Positions 22,960-34,198 of a stretch of 64,000 nt of DNA are shown piece by piece. The notes under the pieces are model-generated. The model did no database searches. It was not told the origin of the DNA and saw only the letters and a list, made by a program, of their open reading frames with translations. Source of the stretch: Siphonodentalium dalli. Taxonomy: Eukaryota; Mollusca; Scaphopoda; Gadilida; Siphonodentaliidae. Position 1 is the first letter of the stretch. Every line of letters begins with the position of its first letter. The translations under genes were made by a program, and so were the position numbers. The stretch spans positions 255,919,863 through 255,983,862 of the forward strand of contig CP136064.1 in the NCBI GenBank assembly GCA_032622095.1, read 5' to 3'.

Positions 22960-23290
22960 GGAAAATTCAGTTTTACCCGCAACGTGAGGAAAATCAGCTA
23001 AAGTTCAGTTTACACCCCAACATCATCCTTCTATGATCCTATAAGTGTTATACAACACAAGAGCCCATTTATAAAACCATTATTGTGAGTAAGAACACTA
23101 TTATAATCAGTAGATATGTTTAAATATGCTGTCAGGACATATGCATTCTGGTATATGAGAGTGAAGTCACTTCTCCCTGGGGAAAAAAATAGGGTGAAGT
23201 GGCACATCTTAGGGAGAAGACGTCTCCCAAGTCGCCATCTAGGCTGGTCCCTGGGTGAACCAGCTCTCTTCCCCATTTAACAAAAACATG
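22960..23290 (+). repeat. Family H repeat (H1)
   Basis: Family H: 'gttcagtttacaccccaaca', 'ttctatgatcctataagtgt', 'cacaagagcccatttataaa', 'gtatatgagagtgaagtcac', 'ttctccctgg', 'ctcccaagtcgccatctagg', 'ctggtccctg'. Related copies lie at 34730, 42185, 42895 and 45400-45910. Class unknown. Confidence 0.75.
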
Positions 23291-23944
23291 TCTCCCCCCC
23301 CCCAACTTTTCAGCAGCTCTAGCTCCTGCCAAAAATATGTTAAGTGATGGCCTATGATTTATTAAGCTGAACATGCAAACTGAGATTAATGACATGTTTT
23401 GTAGGTCATTGGGTTTTATTGATTATTATATCTCTTCAATTATATCCCAGGGGCTTACATTGATTGAATGTTGAAAATTATATTTCATACTTGAGTTTGT
23501 CGTTTAAATTGACTTTCCTTTCTAAAAATATAATTCAGTTAATAGCACAATGAAGGCTGTGATGAAATTTATTTCAAACAGCAAATGTCTTTATGTCTTC
23601 TTATGCTTTTAGAGATTCACAAAGGAATAGCATCATTCAAAAAAGCAAATCGCTCATGCTTTATGCCGATAGACAGGCTAAAATACTATAAAATATGTGT
23701 CCATGGACAGTTCATAAGTTATCACGCAGTAGTTTACCAAATACCAAATAGATGGAAGATAGAAGATAGATAGTTAATTTGCAAAATGTAGAATTTATGG
23801 CCGATAACAGTTCTGAGGAAGACATCAATAAATGGCACACTGATTGTATAAAGATTTCGTGAGATTATGACAGTCTTGATGAGCTTGTGCTCATGAATAT
23901 GACATTTTTAAGATGGGAGTTCATTCCTATTAATAACTCCTACA
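23291..23944. other. No recognised gene
   Basis: Starts with a C tract (23294-23303); otherwise unique AT-rich sequence. Confidence 0.4.
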
Positions 23945-24141
23945 TATAAACCTTCCATGGGAGCCTCGCATATATATAAACAGAATGCACTGGCTTTAAT
24001 ACAAGATCAAGGTAAATATTGTAAGGCCAATGCATTATATTATATATGCGAGGTTCCCTTCCCGAGGAGCCTTGCATATATAAGAGAATGCATTGGCACA
24101 GGGTTTTCACAAAATATCATAAAGCTCCAGCCATGGATGGG
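23945..24141 (+). mobile_element. Family B element (B5), left end lost
   Basis: Starts at the loop of hairpin 1 (ccatgggagcctcgc), has hairpin 2 with loop 'ttcccttcccgaggagcc', and ends 'ccagccatggatggg' before TTAA at 24142-24145. Confidence 0.78.
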
Positions 24142-24195
24142 TTAAATTCTAATAAGTTATGGCATATTATTAATAGACAGTGCTGACCATTTTAA

Positions 24196-24395
24196 CCCAT
24201 TTACGGTGGGGAGTAGAGCTGGTGCAGCATTAAAGATCATGTGCCAGTGCATTCTCTTGTATATGCGAATGCGAGTTTCCCATAGGGAGCCTCACATATA
24301 TAAGAGAATGCACTAGCTTACAGGTCAAGGTACATGTATATATTGTTATGCCAATGTGTTCTCTTGTATATGCGAAAGCTCCAGTTATGGAAGGA
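24196..24395 (+). mobile_element. Family B element (B6), 200 bp, internally shortened
   Basis: TTAA at 24192-24195 and 24396-24399. Left end cccatttacggtggg, one hairpin intact; hairpin 2 is reduced to its left arm before 'gctccagttatggaagga'. Confidence 0.8.
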
Positions 24396-24399
24396 TTAA

Positions 24400-25206
24400 C
24401 TTTTCTTTACTAAATTATTGACTCCCTTTTGGCCGACTGTCGATCTACCGTGGGGCGTTGAAGGGTTGTATTTAATCTGATACGAACATTGAGATTATCT
24501 CCCTTGTTTGTTGGCTGTGTCTGTTGGAGAACTCTTCATGATTCATCAGATCGAAATTTCCATAGTTAATTGTCCTCGATGGTCTTCGAAATAAGTACAT
24601 TCTCGGAGACACGAGTGTTGTTCGTCGACTGTCCGCGATTCTGAGCACCTAATTAAGGCAAGGCTTCTTCCGTTCAGCGAAAAAAATTGATGAATCGGTA
24701 CTCAAGACTCGATGCTCAATGGTCCTTGGTTGTCAATACTTATAGAAGAAGATGCTGTCGAACATCACTTCAAAAATCAGTATTGCAATTAAAGTGCCCG
24801 CACAATGTACGTAACCTTTATTTGGCATTGTCCCTTATATGGATTTTCAATACTTGAATGGTTTCCTGTATTTCGGAATGCCGCTGTCGAAAGCATAGAA
24901 TTTGAAACAACAAACTTCGTCCCTTTCAAACATTGTTACAAAATGTGGTTTTAAGTGGCTGTTGAGAAACATCCTTGGCTTTGTTTAGCTGTAGATAAAA
25001 GTAACCCTATTCTCTCCGTATATAGCTGGAGTGTTATGTCGGAGCTGGGTCGAGATATCTTCACGCGGTCGAGATGTCTCCAATTCACAATACGATGTAC
25101 TTATTAGCATTCTTCAGTTTGGTGCATGCTAATTACAACTTATGTTTTATATAAGGAGGCTGCTATATATGGAGTAGAATTGAGTTCCTGTTGGTTCAGT
25201 TAGTAA
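24400..25206. other. No recognised gene or repeat
   Basis: About 0.8 kb of unique-looking sequence with higher CpG than its surroundings (24430-24640). No splice-bounded open frame. Confidence 0.4.
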
Positions 25207-25214
25207 GGTGAATA

Positions 25215-25616
25215 CAAGTCTTGAGTTTAGTGTGCCTGTCATTTTCAGAGGTCCCCAGAGGGTGAATTTAGTGATGCTATCCTGCATAGTGGGCTAGCAT
25301 CACTAAATTCACCCTCTGGGAACCTCATTCTGTTTAGGCCACATCTCTGGAAAGTTTCTTTATTATCAAATTTCTATAGAAACTTCTTCACATAGTCTAT
25401 TTTATTTTTTAGTTTAGTTTCTCTATACCCCCAAATTGGCAGACGACACATTGCATAATCGAGGTTCCCAATGGGTATACATCAGAGTATTCACCATTTC
25501 TGAGTCTATGTCTCCCATAGCAGTTGAAGCCATGCAGAATGAGGTTCCCAGAGGGTGAATTTAGTGATGCTAGCCCGCTCATTCTGCAAATGTCAGGCAC
25601 ACTAAACTCAGGCTTG
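25215..25616. mobile_element. Family D element (D7), 402 bp
   Basis: Ends caagtcttgagtttagtgtg and cacactaaactcaggcttg. Flanks ggtgaata (25207-25214) and ggtgcata (25617-25624) match at 7 of 8 bases. The second hairpin has lost part of one arm. Confidence 0.88.
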
Positions 25617-25766
25617 GGTGCATAGAACATTAGGCAATCATAAGCCGTCTGATGATGACAAAGCTATATTTGGGCGAGCCCAGGGGGTCTGCAATTGTTT
25701 TCCCCAACAATTGGCTTGAATAACTACGTTCGTCAGTAGCTGGAAAACACATTCTCACATTCTTCC

Positions 25767-25879
25767 TGAGGTTCCCAGAGGGTGAATTTGGTGATGCTAG
25801 CCTGCTGTGTAGGCTGGCATCACTAAATTCACCCTCTTGGGACCTCATTCTGAAATGATAGACACGCTATTTGCAGGTT
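25767..25879. mobile_element. Family D fragment (D8)
   Basis: One hairpin plus right terminus 'agacacgctatttgcaggtttg'. Confidence 0.75.
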
Positions 25880-26588
25880 TGACTGGATCGAGATGTAACA
25901 CAAGAAAGCATAATCTAAGGCTTCAAAATCGCCACAAATAAGCCTTTATTATATAAATTACGACCCATGTGCCAAGTAACAGGAGGTCAAATTACTCCCC
26001 TCGGGTAACAATATGCAAAATAGTTCCTGCTGTATATACATAAATCAGCAATAATGTTGTACAAACTCTAGCGTTATCATAAACTGGCTTTATTACGGTC
26101 AATTTTCTCATTACCATAGATGATTTACACCCACATACTGGTATGTATGCTACAGTAGAATTGTTCTAAATTTGGGAAATTGTATGCCGACATCAACTGT
26201 TACAGTGTGTAATTGAAGTATTGTGCTTTAAATTCAAGATATGATTCAATATTATTGTGTGATTTGATGTGGAAATCGGAGGTCCGATTTGATATCGATA
26301 ACGTCGGTGTGATTTGGTATGGAAATTGGAGGTTTGATTTGTCGGGCAAGTAAACGTCGCTTCACGATCGTGTTTCAGAGAGTCTTTTTGACCATTGCCC
26401 AAATAGAAAAATGTCGCCCGGGCTATTGTCTTCGAACTACACATATTACCCGCCTTCTGACATCACGGTTGGCAGGAGAATTGTGTGCTACTGCTACAGC
26501 CTCGTCAATAGAACTGCTTGATGTTCAAAAGGTGCTACCTCCATAAAATAGTTCTCGCTGTTCCACACCAAGGCAGTCAATATGTGTA
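25880..26588. other. No recognised gene
   Basis: Unique AT-rich sequence with a local direct repeat, 'gtgatttgatgtggaaatcg' at about 26260 and 'gtgatttggtatggaaattg' at about 26309. Confidence 0.4.
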
Positions 26589-26805
26589 TACAGTAATGCC
26601 CTAAGTAATCGACTCCTTAACCACAGCAGAATTATGTGTAACTTTTCAGGATTTAGTCAGAAATATGGCTTGTTGCCATTCATCGGAAAGCTCTCGGGGA
26701 GAGCTTTCCAATGAATGGCAACAAGCCATATTTCCGACTAAATCCTGAAAAGTTACCCATAATTCTGCTGTGGTTAAGGAGTCGATTACTTAAGGCATTA
26801 CTGTA
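26589..26805. mobile_element. Family C palindrome (C4), reference copy
   Basis: Family C: about 215-235 bp, almost one continuous palindrome. From the end: TACAGTAATGCCCTAA, 'taatcgactccttaaccaca', 'gcagaattatgggtaac', 'ttttcaggatttagtcgg', 'aaatatggcttgttgccatt', 'catcggaaagctctcgggg' apex, then the complement. TA borders point to a Tc1/mariner-type transposase supplied elsewhere; no coding sequence. The frame reading MGNFSGFSRKYGLLPFIGK in many copies is just one arm read through. Confidence 0.92.
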
Positions 26806-26878
26806 TACTATTGTTATCAGGGTAGTTCTGTGTCAGACTTCTATCTCATAGCTAATGAAATTCCAACTTTATTTTCAG

Positions 26879-26914
26879 GCGAGTACTCACTCCAGTTCAG
26901 GGAAGGGCTACTTG
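26879..26914 (+). CDS. 36-nt microexon, same putative host gene
   Basis: The acceptor is 'actttattttcag' and the donor is 'gtaagtat', both strong. Read in the phase set by the 22219-22356 exon it encodes ASTHSSSGKGYL (12 residues). All three frames are open in so short a segment, so the phase is inferred from the neighbouring exon. A length divisible by three and a Ser/Gly-rich product fit an alternatively spliced cassette in a disordered region. It lies about 4.5 kb downstream of the previous exon, separated by transposons. A chance pair of splice sites is the main alternative. Confidence 0.48.
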
Positions 26915-27107
26915 GTAAGTATCAATCAATTAAGTACCTACATTTTTCCGGGGGGTGGGGGGGCAGAAGTCACTAGCATTTTTCCGTGGTGCAGAAGTCA
27001 CTGGAATTTTTGTCTACCAAGAGTATTTCAGTTTAGCCAATTACAGAAATCATCTTTGTCTGTTGATCAAGATGGTTTACAGATAATATCTTCATTAAAT
27101 TAATACG

Positions 27108-27190
27108 GAATGGTCCATTATTGATTTGTAGGGATGTACAGGTAATAAAAGCAGACAACAAATAAATAAAATTACAGAAATTGTACCCAC
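27108..27190 (+). repeat. Family E-like fragment
   Basis: 'ggaatggtccattattgatt', 'tgtagggatgtacaggtaat', 'aaaagcagacaacaaataaa', also found at 28805-28890. Confidence 0.65.
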
Positions 27191-27195
27191 CCATA

Positions 27196-28635
27196 TTGTT
27201 CCCGGGATCAAAGTAGGCCTACATACCAAATTTGAGTCGGATCGGTCAAGCAGTTTTTGAGTCTATAACACGCATACAGACAGACAGAAGTTCCAAAATA
27301 TATACTAGACTAGCCGATGAGCCCGACATTGTCCGGGCTATTCAAAACCCAAATTTCAAGTTGATAGCTCCACCCGTTTCCGAGATCTGGTCTGCGCATG
27401 CGCGAAGCTGGCGTCGCACAGGCACGGCGACCCGATACAATTTGTACCCGGCGCAAGCAGTGTTCGCGCTGTCGGTAGCCAAATTAGCCAATGGCTAATA
27501 TTTTTCGAATTTGGCTAATAAAAATTTCATTTGGCTAAACTTTTGGCTAAATTTTTTTTGACCCCAAATGGAGACTGAAAGCATGACTTTTTGGCAAGTG
27601 GGTTTTCAATTCTGTGATGTGAACGATCTAGTCCGAAAACATCGTAAGTGGGAATATATCGCCGAATGTACAAAGGGAACTCGATCGCGAACAGTACAAA
27701 GGGAAACCCGTCACTCTGCACGAAACAGCAAAAAATAATTATTTTACATTTAATCCGCTAATCCCCCATTGTCTGTCTGGTCACTCACGGGACTCCTGCA
27801 CAATGCATGTTTATGATGACATTGTATTTATGATGGTCAAGGTTTATGAGCACCAAGTGTAAGACAATAGCTTAATCAGCCAAATGTGAATCACGACAGA
27901 TATTTTGTGGCTATTAAGTTGTCGTCAATACCGATACATTCAAAATAATATGCATGCTTTTATGACAGATTGTAATGTGATAATGGCGTAACAATATTAA
28001 GTTATTAGTTTCCAGATGTCACTTAAATATTTTCGCAAGGATAATTAATGTTTAATGATTTAAAAAAAGATATTAATATAAAACATAATGATGTAAAAAT
28101 ATTAATGACATTAAGAAGGACAATCCCGGGTGGTTACCCCCCCCCCCCCCCCCCCCAAAATCACTCTTTCACATAAAGAATATTAATTTTTAATAAATGA
28201 TATATATAAAAATATTTCTAGTTCATCAAAATTAGTTAAATTATTGTGTATTTTACCTGTGTCTGTTAGATTTGACGTTTTAGTCATTAATTGTGAACCG
28301 ACCAGAAAACGATGATTTAATTTAGCCATAGTTTTTATTAATTTGGCTAAAAAACATTTGGCTAAAGTTTATTTGATTTGGCTAATAAAATTTTCATTTG
28401 GCTAAAGTTTTGGCTAAAGTTTTTTTCGGTCCAGCGCGAACACTGGGCGCAAGATACATTCACATAGCAAATTTCAAGACGATAGCTCCACCCGTTTCCG
28501 AGATCTCGTCTGCACATGCGCTGCACGGGCGTCGCACGGGCTCGCCAATACGACAACGACCACCGCCTGGTCAAACTACACACACACGTACCAAGTTTCG
28601 CCCCGATCGGTCGAGAAACGTAGATTTGTATAAAG

Positions 28636-28669
<34 letters not shown>

Positions 28670-28690
28670 TTGTTTCAAAATATATAAGAG
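27196..28690 (+). mobile_element. Repeat with 'gatcggtcaag...cagacagacag' tails, class uncertain
   Basis: Two 'accaaatttgagtcggatcg' / 'accaagtttcgccccgatcg' blocks followed by cagacagacag tracts and 'ttccaaaatatat' tails (27225-27305 and 28588-28685), plus two copies of 'gatagctccacccgtttccg' (27362, 28484). Such tails occur in invertebrate non-LTR or Helitron-type repeats, but no coding domain is visible to decide. It is interrupted by the element at 27458. Confidence 0.6.
27458..28445. mobile_element. hAT-like element, CAGTGTTCGCGCTG ends, 988 bp
   Basis: Ends CAGTGTTCGCGCTG and CAGCGCGAACACTG. The flank ggcgcaag is exact at 27450-27457 and 28446-28453. Both ends carry clusters of 'tttggctaa' motifs in inverted orientation. 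The interior includes a 20-nt poly-C tract (28137-28156) and no transposase. Confidence 0.92.
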
Positions 28691-28804
28691 ATTATATCCA
28701 TGACTGCGTCATACATTACATGGACAGAGTTAACATGTGAAAGAACAGACAATTGTTTTAGAAGGCGTAAATAATATATGGATCCTCCCATTCAGTCATA
28801 AAGA

Positions 28805-28929
28805 GTACATCGGATTGGTCCATTATTGATTTGCAGGGATGTACAAGAAATAAAAGCAGACAACAAATAAAAGTACAGAAGGAGCCCTGTTTATTGAGGG
28901 GAATGTTTAGATAATAAGTTCAACAAAGG
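28805..28929 (+). repeat. Family E repeat (E2)
   Basis: 'ggattggtccattattgatt' to 'tagataataagttcaacaaa'. Its end forms the 8-base target of D9. Confidence 0.7.
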
Positions 28930-29181
28930 CAAGCATTGAAATAGTGTCTGTCATTTGCAGAATAAGGTCCCCAGAGGGTGAATTTAGTGATGCTCCCCTG
29001 CATAGCAGGCTGGCATCACCAAATTCACCCTCTGGGGACCTCATTCTGCTTACATCTCAGCAGAATGAGGTTTCCAGAGGGTGAATTTGGTGATGCTAGC
29101 CTGCTATGCGGGGTAGCATCACTAAATTCACCCTCTGGGGACCTCATTCTGCAAATGACAGACACACTATTTCAAGGCTTG
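28930..29181. mobile_element. Family D element (D9), short form, exact 8-bp duplication
   Basis: 252 bp with ends caagcattgaaatagtgt and cactatttcaaggcttg. Exact flank aacaaagg at 28922-28929 and 29182-29189. Same two-hairpin layout as D3. Confidence 0.93.
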
Positions 29182-29189
29182 AACAAAGG

Positions 29190-29815
29190 ACCTGTGGTCA
29201 TCACATGGAGTCTATAAACTGCATGTGGGGATGAAATCGATCCATGTCACAGGTGATTCAAATAACAATCCCATTTTACCAGAAATAATATCAGATCACG
29301 GATACCCACCATCTGTTCTTACTCAACTCTTATTTGGCTATTCAAATATAATGATAACTACATGCATAATCAAGAATATGATTTCCTCCGAAATAGGAAG
29401 GATATTTATAATGACACCGTCACCCGAAGGCTGTGATTTTCCGGTAAACGGAAACGATCCTTTTATGAAAGAGTTATAGGAAGTCACAGCGGTAGTCTCG
29501 CAAAGCTATTGTATCATGACCAGCTGCCCTGTCCGCATAATAACTGACCACGCTGATAATGGCTGACCATGAGTGGTCGCGTGTTGACAGTGAGTGACCT
29601 CTTCATTGATCGTTTATTATTAGATGAGATGATGGTCGTTTGTGACCGAGTGTAAGGTTACTCTTCCTTCTCAAATCATTAGGTATACCTGATAATTTTA
29701 ACTCGGAGATGAAATTCCTGATAGCTTTGTCATTTGTGGGAAGAAATGTGGTTTTTTTTTAGAACTTTTTTGGGGTATGGCTTGATGAAACCGTTCTTGC
29801 CTATCTTCACATAAC
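29190..29815. other. No recognised gene
   Basis: Unique-looking. An 84-codon plus-strand open frame at 29225-29479 has no splice signals or recognisable motif. Confidence 0.4.
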
Positions 29816-29925
29816 CTTGACTCATTGACGAGTAGTTCCCATAGGAAATGTTCAGATAATAAGTTCAACAAACAGCGGTCACTTGTTGAACTTATTTTCT
29901 GCACATCTTGGAATTAATAGTTGGA
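29816..29925. mobile_element. Family E fragment (E3)
   Basis: 'ccttgactcattgacgagta' through 'aatgttcagataataagttc' to 'cttgttgaacttattttctg'. Confidence 0.65.
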
Positions 29926-30079
29926 AATTATACACCAACAATAGGTTGAAATTATTCTTGCAGTATGGTTCTCCAACAACTTATTAGCAGGGAATTTGTT
30001 GTTTTTAGACCAACATTTGCAAATTTTCACTCTTTAGGAAAACATTTTGGACTGATGGCCATCAGCTGGAAATTTTCCA

Positions 30080-30099
30080 ACCTTGGGGGGGGGGGGGGG
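30080..30099. repeat. Poly-G tract
   Basis: About 15 G residues inside a unique region. Confidence 0.75.
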
Positions 30100-30439
30100 T
30101 GTGTCACAGAAATTTCCAACACATGGAAAGCTTGAGGCCGGTCTAGATAATAGGATTTTGCAATTTTCAAATTCAGTTTTAAAAAAACAAATATCTCACA
30201 CCAGGCCAAACCATGGTCAGCTCAGTGTGTCCTGGTTCATTCCCCGTGGCCAATCAAAAACTGCTACTCAAGAGGGGGGACTGCAGTTGGAAATTACAAA
30301 GTGGACACCCCCCCCTGACAGAGACCCTCTAGCCATGTCCCTGTTTAGGAACATCAGTGTTAAAAATTTCTCATTTTTAAATCACTCCAGTGAAGCCCTC
30401 CAATGCCTTCTTAGATGCCCGGAGTGTGCATAAATATCG

Positions 30440-31080
30440 CCCCAAACCAATCTCTCAGATGTTCTCTAACGCAGCCTGCCTCGGTTGAGAGCTCTGTAAG
30501 CATACGTACTATTGTTCATCAATATTCTACATCCCTTCTCACACACAGATGCCCCTACAATGCTGTAATGTGACACACATTTGGTTTTAGGGAAATGAGA
30601 TTGTCAATTTCGTGAATTGCATCGGCCCGCAGAGAATTGTTCCAGTATGATTATCCCATAATTAATATTCACCGAGCGGCCGTCCCGAAGGAAATCCATG
30701 TGCTTATCGATTGCCGAAAGAGAGGACTATATATGAAAGATTTATCTGTCCCCGAGCGCCCCTAAATGTCCGTCTGCCTGGCTGCCGACCTGAGATCCAT
30801 ATTGTACGAGTTCATAAAAACGGCTGATTGCCATTATGGTATAAAGCGTATTCCTGGGGGGACCTGCAGGCCATGATCGGGCAGCAACTCATTTGGTTAA
30901 ATCGGGACGTAATGGCTTTTTCATCTATTTATTGTTATAGATGGCTGGGAGACCTATGTCCGAGCCAAATCCGCCGATCAAGTAGCATGTATGCATTCAT
31001 TCTCGTCATGTCTGGCGTATATATGCTCCGGCTTTATAAACCTTTGGGAATTTTGTTTTGGGAATGTATATAATGTAATA
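30440..31080. other. Repeat-free island, candidate conserved non-coding block
   Basis: The longest stretch near the middle of the window with balanced base composition and no match to any repeat family here. Contains 'gaattgcatcggcccgcaga' and 'ggcaatcagccg'-like parts. No splice-bounded open frame was found. Function is not visible. Confidence 0.35.
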
Positions 31081-31120
31081 ATGATTTTCATTTTGTACTG
31101 TTAGTAACAAAATAAATTAA

Positions 31121-31414
31121 AGGGGTACTGTACGCTAAATCCGACCATTTATGGGACCATCTCCTTTTATACTCAACAGAATATATTCAACAAATGAATG
31201 AATTTGAGCCAGGGATTATAATGAAAATGATTTTATGACTCCAGCCATAAATTCATTTTTATTATAATTACCATGTTTTTTGCATCATTCGTAGAGCACA
31301 CAAGTGTATTTTGCACTAATCAATGGCTCAAATTCATTCATTTGTTGCATATATGCTGTTGAGTATAAAAGGGGATGGTCCAATAAATGACCGGATTTAG
31401 TGTACAGTACCCCT
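31121..31414. mobile_element. Family G inverted-repeat element (G1), 294 bp
   Basis: TTAA at 31117-31120 and 31415-31418. Ends AGGGGTACTGTACGCTAAAT / ATTTAGTGTACAGTACCCCT. The inverted arms continue inward through 'ggaccatctccttttatact' and 'aacaaatgaatgaatttgag'. Confidence 0.85.
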
Positions 31415-31474
31415 TTAAGGAGGGATCAAGGGGCCCCTAACAAAATAAATTAGGGAGGGATCAAGGGGCCCTCA

Positions 31475-31560
31475 TCAGGGGGCTCAGTTGGTAAGGTGTA
31501 TAGGTCATTAGGCCAATGAAAGACATCCATCAATGTTGAAGCTCGTTCGAATCCCATAAA
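31475..31560 (+). mobile_element. tRNA-like SINE head
   Basis: 'gggctcagttggtaagg' matches a Pol III A box, and 'gctcgttcgaatccc' about 50 bases downstream matches a B box (GWTCRANNC core). No cloverleaf 3' half or CCA is evident, so a tRNA-derived SINE head is more likely than a functional tRNA. Confidence 0.6.
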
Positions 31561-31562
31561 CA

Positions 31563-31950
31563 CTTTTCTTACTATATACTCATTGATGAGCATATATATC
31601 CCTTAGGAAATGTTCAGATAATAAGTTCAACAAATGATCTTGACTACAGTAGTGCCCTAAATAATCGACTCCTCAACCACAGGAGAATTATGGGTAATTT
31701 TTCAGATAGAGAGCTTTCCAATGAATGGCAACAAGCCATATTTCCGACTAAATCCTGAAAAATTAGCCTTAATTCTGCTGTGGTTAATGAGTAGATTATT
31801 TAGGGCATTACTGTATACGTCATTTGTTGAACTTATTATCTGAACATTTCCCTCCAATAAATAGGACTTCTTCTGCACTTTTGTTGTCTGTTGTATGCTT
31901 ATTTTTCCCTCCAGATGAAGAGTAGAATGTTCCAATGTATACTTTTATGG
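31563..31950. mobile_element. Family E element (E4) split by C5
   Basis: 'actcattgatgagcatata', 'gttcagataataagttcaac', then C5, then 'catttgttgaacttattatc', 'cttctgcacttttgttgtct' and 'ccctccagatgaagagtaga'. It is the most complete copy once C5 is removed. Confidence 0.7.
31645..31815. mobile_element. Family C element (C5) inside E4
   Basis: Both TA termini are present. Part of the left arm between 'ttttcag' and 'gagagctttcc' is deleted. Confidence 0.85.
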
Positions 31951-31952
31951 TT

Positions 31953-31984
31953 TTTAATGCTGCACCAGTGTGGCTCTGAAAGGG
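31953..31984 (-). mobile_element. Family B terminal scrap
   Basis: 'tttttaatgctgcaccagtg' to 'ctgaaaggg' before TTAA (31985-31988). Confidence 0.6.
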
Positions 31985-32030
31985 TTAAATGCTTCAATGT
32001 GCGTGAACAAATTCTAATTTGTAATCAAAA

Positions 32031-32245
32031 TACAGTAATGCCCTAAATATTCGACTTCTTAACCACAGTAGAATTATGTGTAATTTTTCAGGATTTAGTC
32101 AGTAATATGGCTTGTTGCCATTCCTCGGAAAGCTCTGTGAGACCTTTCCAATGAATGGCAACAAGTCATATTTCCGACTAAATCCTGAAAAATTACCCAT
32201 AATTCGGCTGTGGTTAAGGAGTCGATTATTTAGGGCATTACTTTA
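32031..32245. mobile_element. Family C palindrome (C6)
   Basis: Near full length; right terminus mutated to 'gggcattacttta'. Confidence 0.88.
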
Positions 32246-33495
32246 GTCATCTATTGATCGGAATGGCACATTGAGATGTCCCTTAACTCAGATCAATCTT
32301 GAATGTCCTGGTTTTTGCCATTATTGGTCTTATAAAATTGGCACTATTATGGCATTTCTGAAGTTATAAGATTGGCATCTCATAGCCATAGGCTCTCTTA
32401 TCTCATTCTTAACTGTCAAAGTGCAATATCTTTTGTAATAGTGCCATGCCACCCTTCTTTTGTTAGAACCGTGAACTAGTTATATTATCAGTGAACTCTG
32501 TTCAATTTTTAATGGATATACCATGAGAACTCTAGTACCTTGTGAGTATCTCCTACGCCTTGACAGCTACGTGGGGATACCTACGATTGGCATTGTTCCA
32601 CGCCTGGAGCCTTCACTTTCCACATCATTGTCCCGTCTCAACAATCGTACTTTCAGACGACCTAATTGTCACTTGAAAAACATTCCGTGAATGTGTCCTT
32701 CAATGGCTTACCAAGGATGTGGGTCATAGAGAGCTGCGAAGGAAGATATTTTCTACTCCGGTCGCCTGAGTACCTGTCTTTTATAATCTCGGTGTCATTC
32801 CTTTGAAGGTGACAACATTTTTAACATCATTGATTCATGTAACAGGAAGCTTCAGCTGTTTATGGTAAATGGAGGTATCTCCTCATTGTTTCTAAACCAC
32901 ATTGTTACCACTAAGAGCGTGGCAGGAAGCATCTTGTATGTATTGTTCCAAAACATCCTTCAGTGTTGCTAACCATCACAATAAAAAATATATTGATTCA
33001 TATTTGAAAACAATTCATAGGTAGATGGTTTTGCAGAATGCTTCAGACCGTTAAGTTTTTATCCCAGTTTCAACAACTACTTTCATAAGATATGTACTCA
33101 CATCTCTAAAAAAAAATATTTTGCTATTAGACCCTAATGGCTTTTATTTCTCAAAAATACATATGCCTCAAAACGAACTCACTAGTAAATGCATTCTTTA
33201 AAGTATAAAATTGAGTAATCTGCTCGGTTAAAAGCTCTTCAGAACTTGTGTTTTATATATGTTTTTACGCCCGACTTTAACGTATCTGACACAGGCAATC
33301 TTCAGAACTGGAAAATACAGATATGAAATGATAAAATAGCTTATTAATAACAAGTCAAAAAGAAGCTTTTTTTTTCGACAAAATTTGCATTTTAAATCCC
33401 TATTCCTGGATCAGACAATATATTTCCAGTGAACACCACAATAACAATATATTGATTCCCATTTGAGGACAATTGGCATGTAAACTAAAGAAAAC
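32246..33495. other. 1.25 kb without recognised gene or repeat
   Basis: Unique AT-rich sequence. 'cacaataaaaaatatattga' (32979) and 'cacaataacaatatattgat' (33438) form a weak direct repeat. Confidence 0.4.
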
Positions 33496-33720
33496 TACAG
33501 TAATACATGTGTACCCTAAATAATCGACTCCTTAACCACAGCAGAATTATGGGTAACTTTTCAGGATTTAGTTGGAAATATGGCTTATTGCAATTCGTCG
33601 GAAAGCTCTCAGTGAGAGCTTTCCGATGAATGGCAACAAGCCATATTTCCAACTAAATCCTGAAAAGTTACCCATAATTCTGCTGTGGTTAAGGAGTCGA
33701 TTATTTAGGGCATTACTGTA
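33496..33720. mobile_element. Family C palindrome (C7)
   Basis: Full length with TA borders. A 6-base insertion (acatgt) lies in the left terminus. Confidence 0.9.
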
Positions 33721-34113
33721 ACTGCAGCCCCTAGCAGCTAGCCCCATTCCACATCTATCCCCTCATTCACTCTATGGGAGAAGGTTAAGCCAATTAAGAA
33801 CAGACAATCAATACTTGTAGCGACAAATGATCATGTTTAAATGACTCTGGCCCCTTGTATTTACTCCTGTCCCACTCCAAACCATTCTCTCTAATTTCGC
33901 ATCAATTAGCGACATTAATTCATGGGTAAGGATTGTGTAAAAATTACTATGATTATCATCCACATAATAAGCAGTCTGTTGGTAATTAGCCTCAATTGAT
34001 TCAAGGTGTGCAATCTGTGTAGCTAAAAAGCTTTACTGCTGGAGATAGCCTGCCTTAACTGCTCATTAAAGGCAAAACAGATGGTCTTTATTCTTAAGGT
34101 GGTGCTGTGGTGA
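33721..34113. other. Repeat-free island
   Basis: No gene, tandem repeat or transposon was recognised. Confidence 0.4.
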
Positions 34114-34198
34114 CAATCCTGGGTATAGTGTGTCTGTCACTTACAGAATGAGATCCCCAGAGTGTGAATTTAGTGATGCTATCCCGCACAGCAGGTTA
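34114..34198. mobile_element. Family D left-end fragment (D10)
   Basis: Starts caatcctgggtatagtgtgt and ends in the first hairpin loop. Confidence 0.72.

Noticed and set aside
31475-31560. Functional tRNA gene
   Set aside because: A and B boxes are present but I cannot fold a cloverleaf with matching acceptor stem and anticodon arm; a SINE head fits better.
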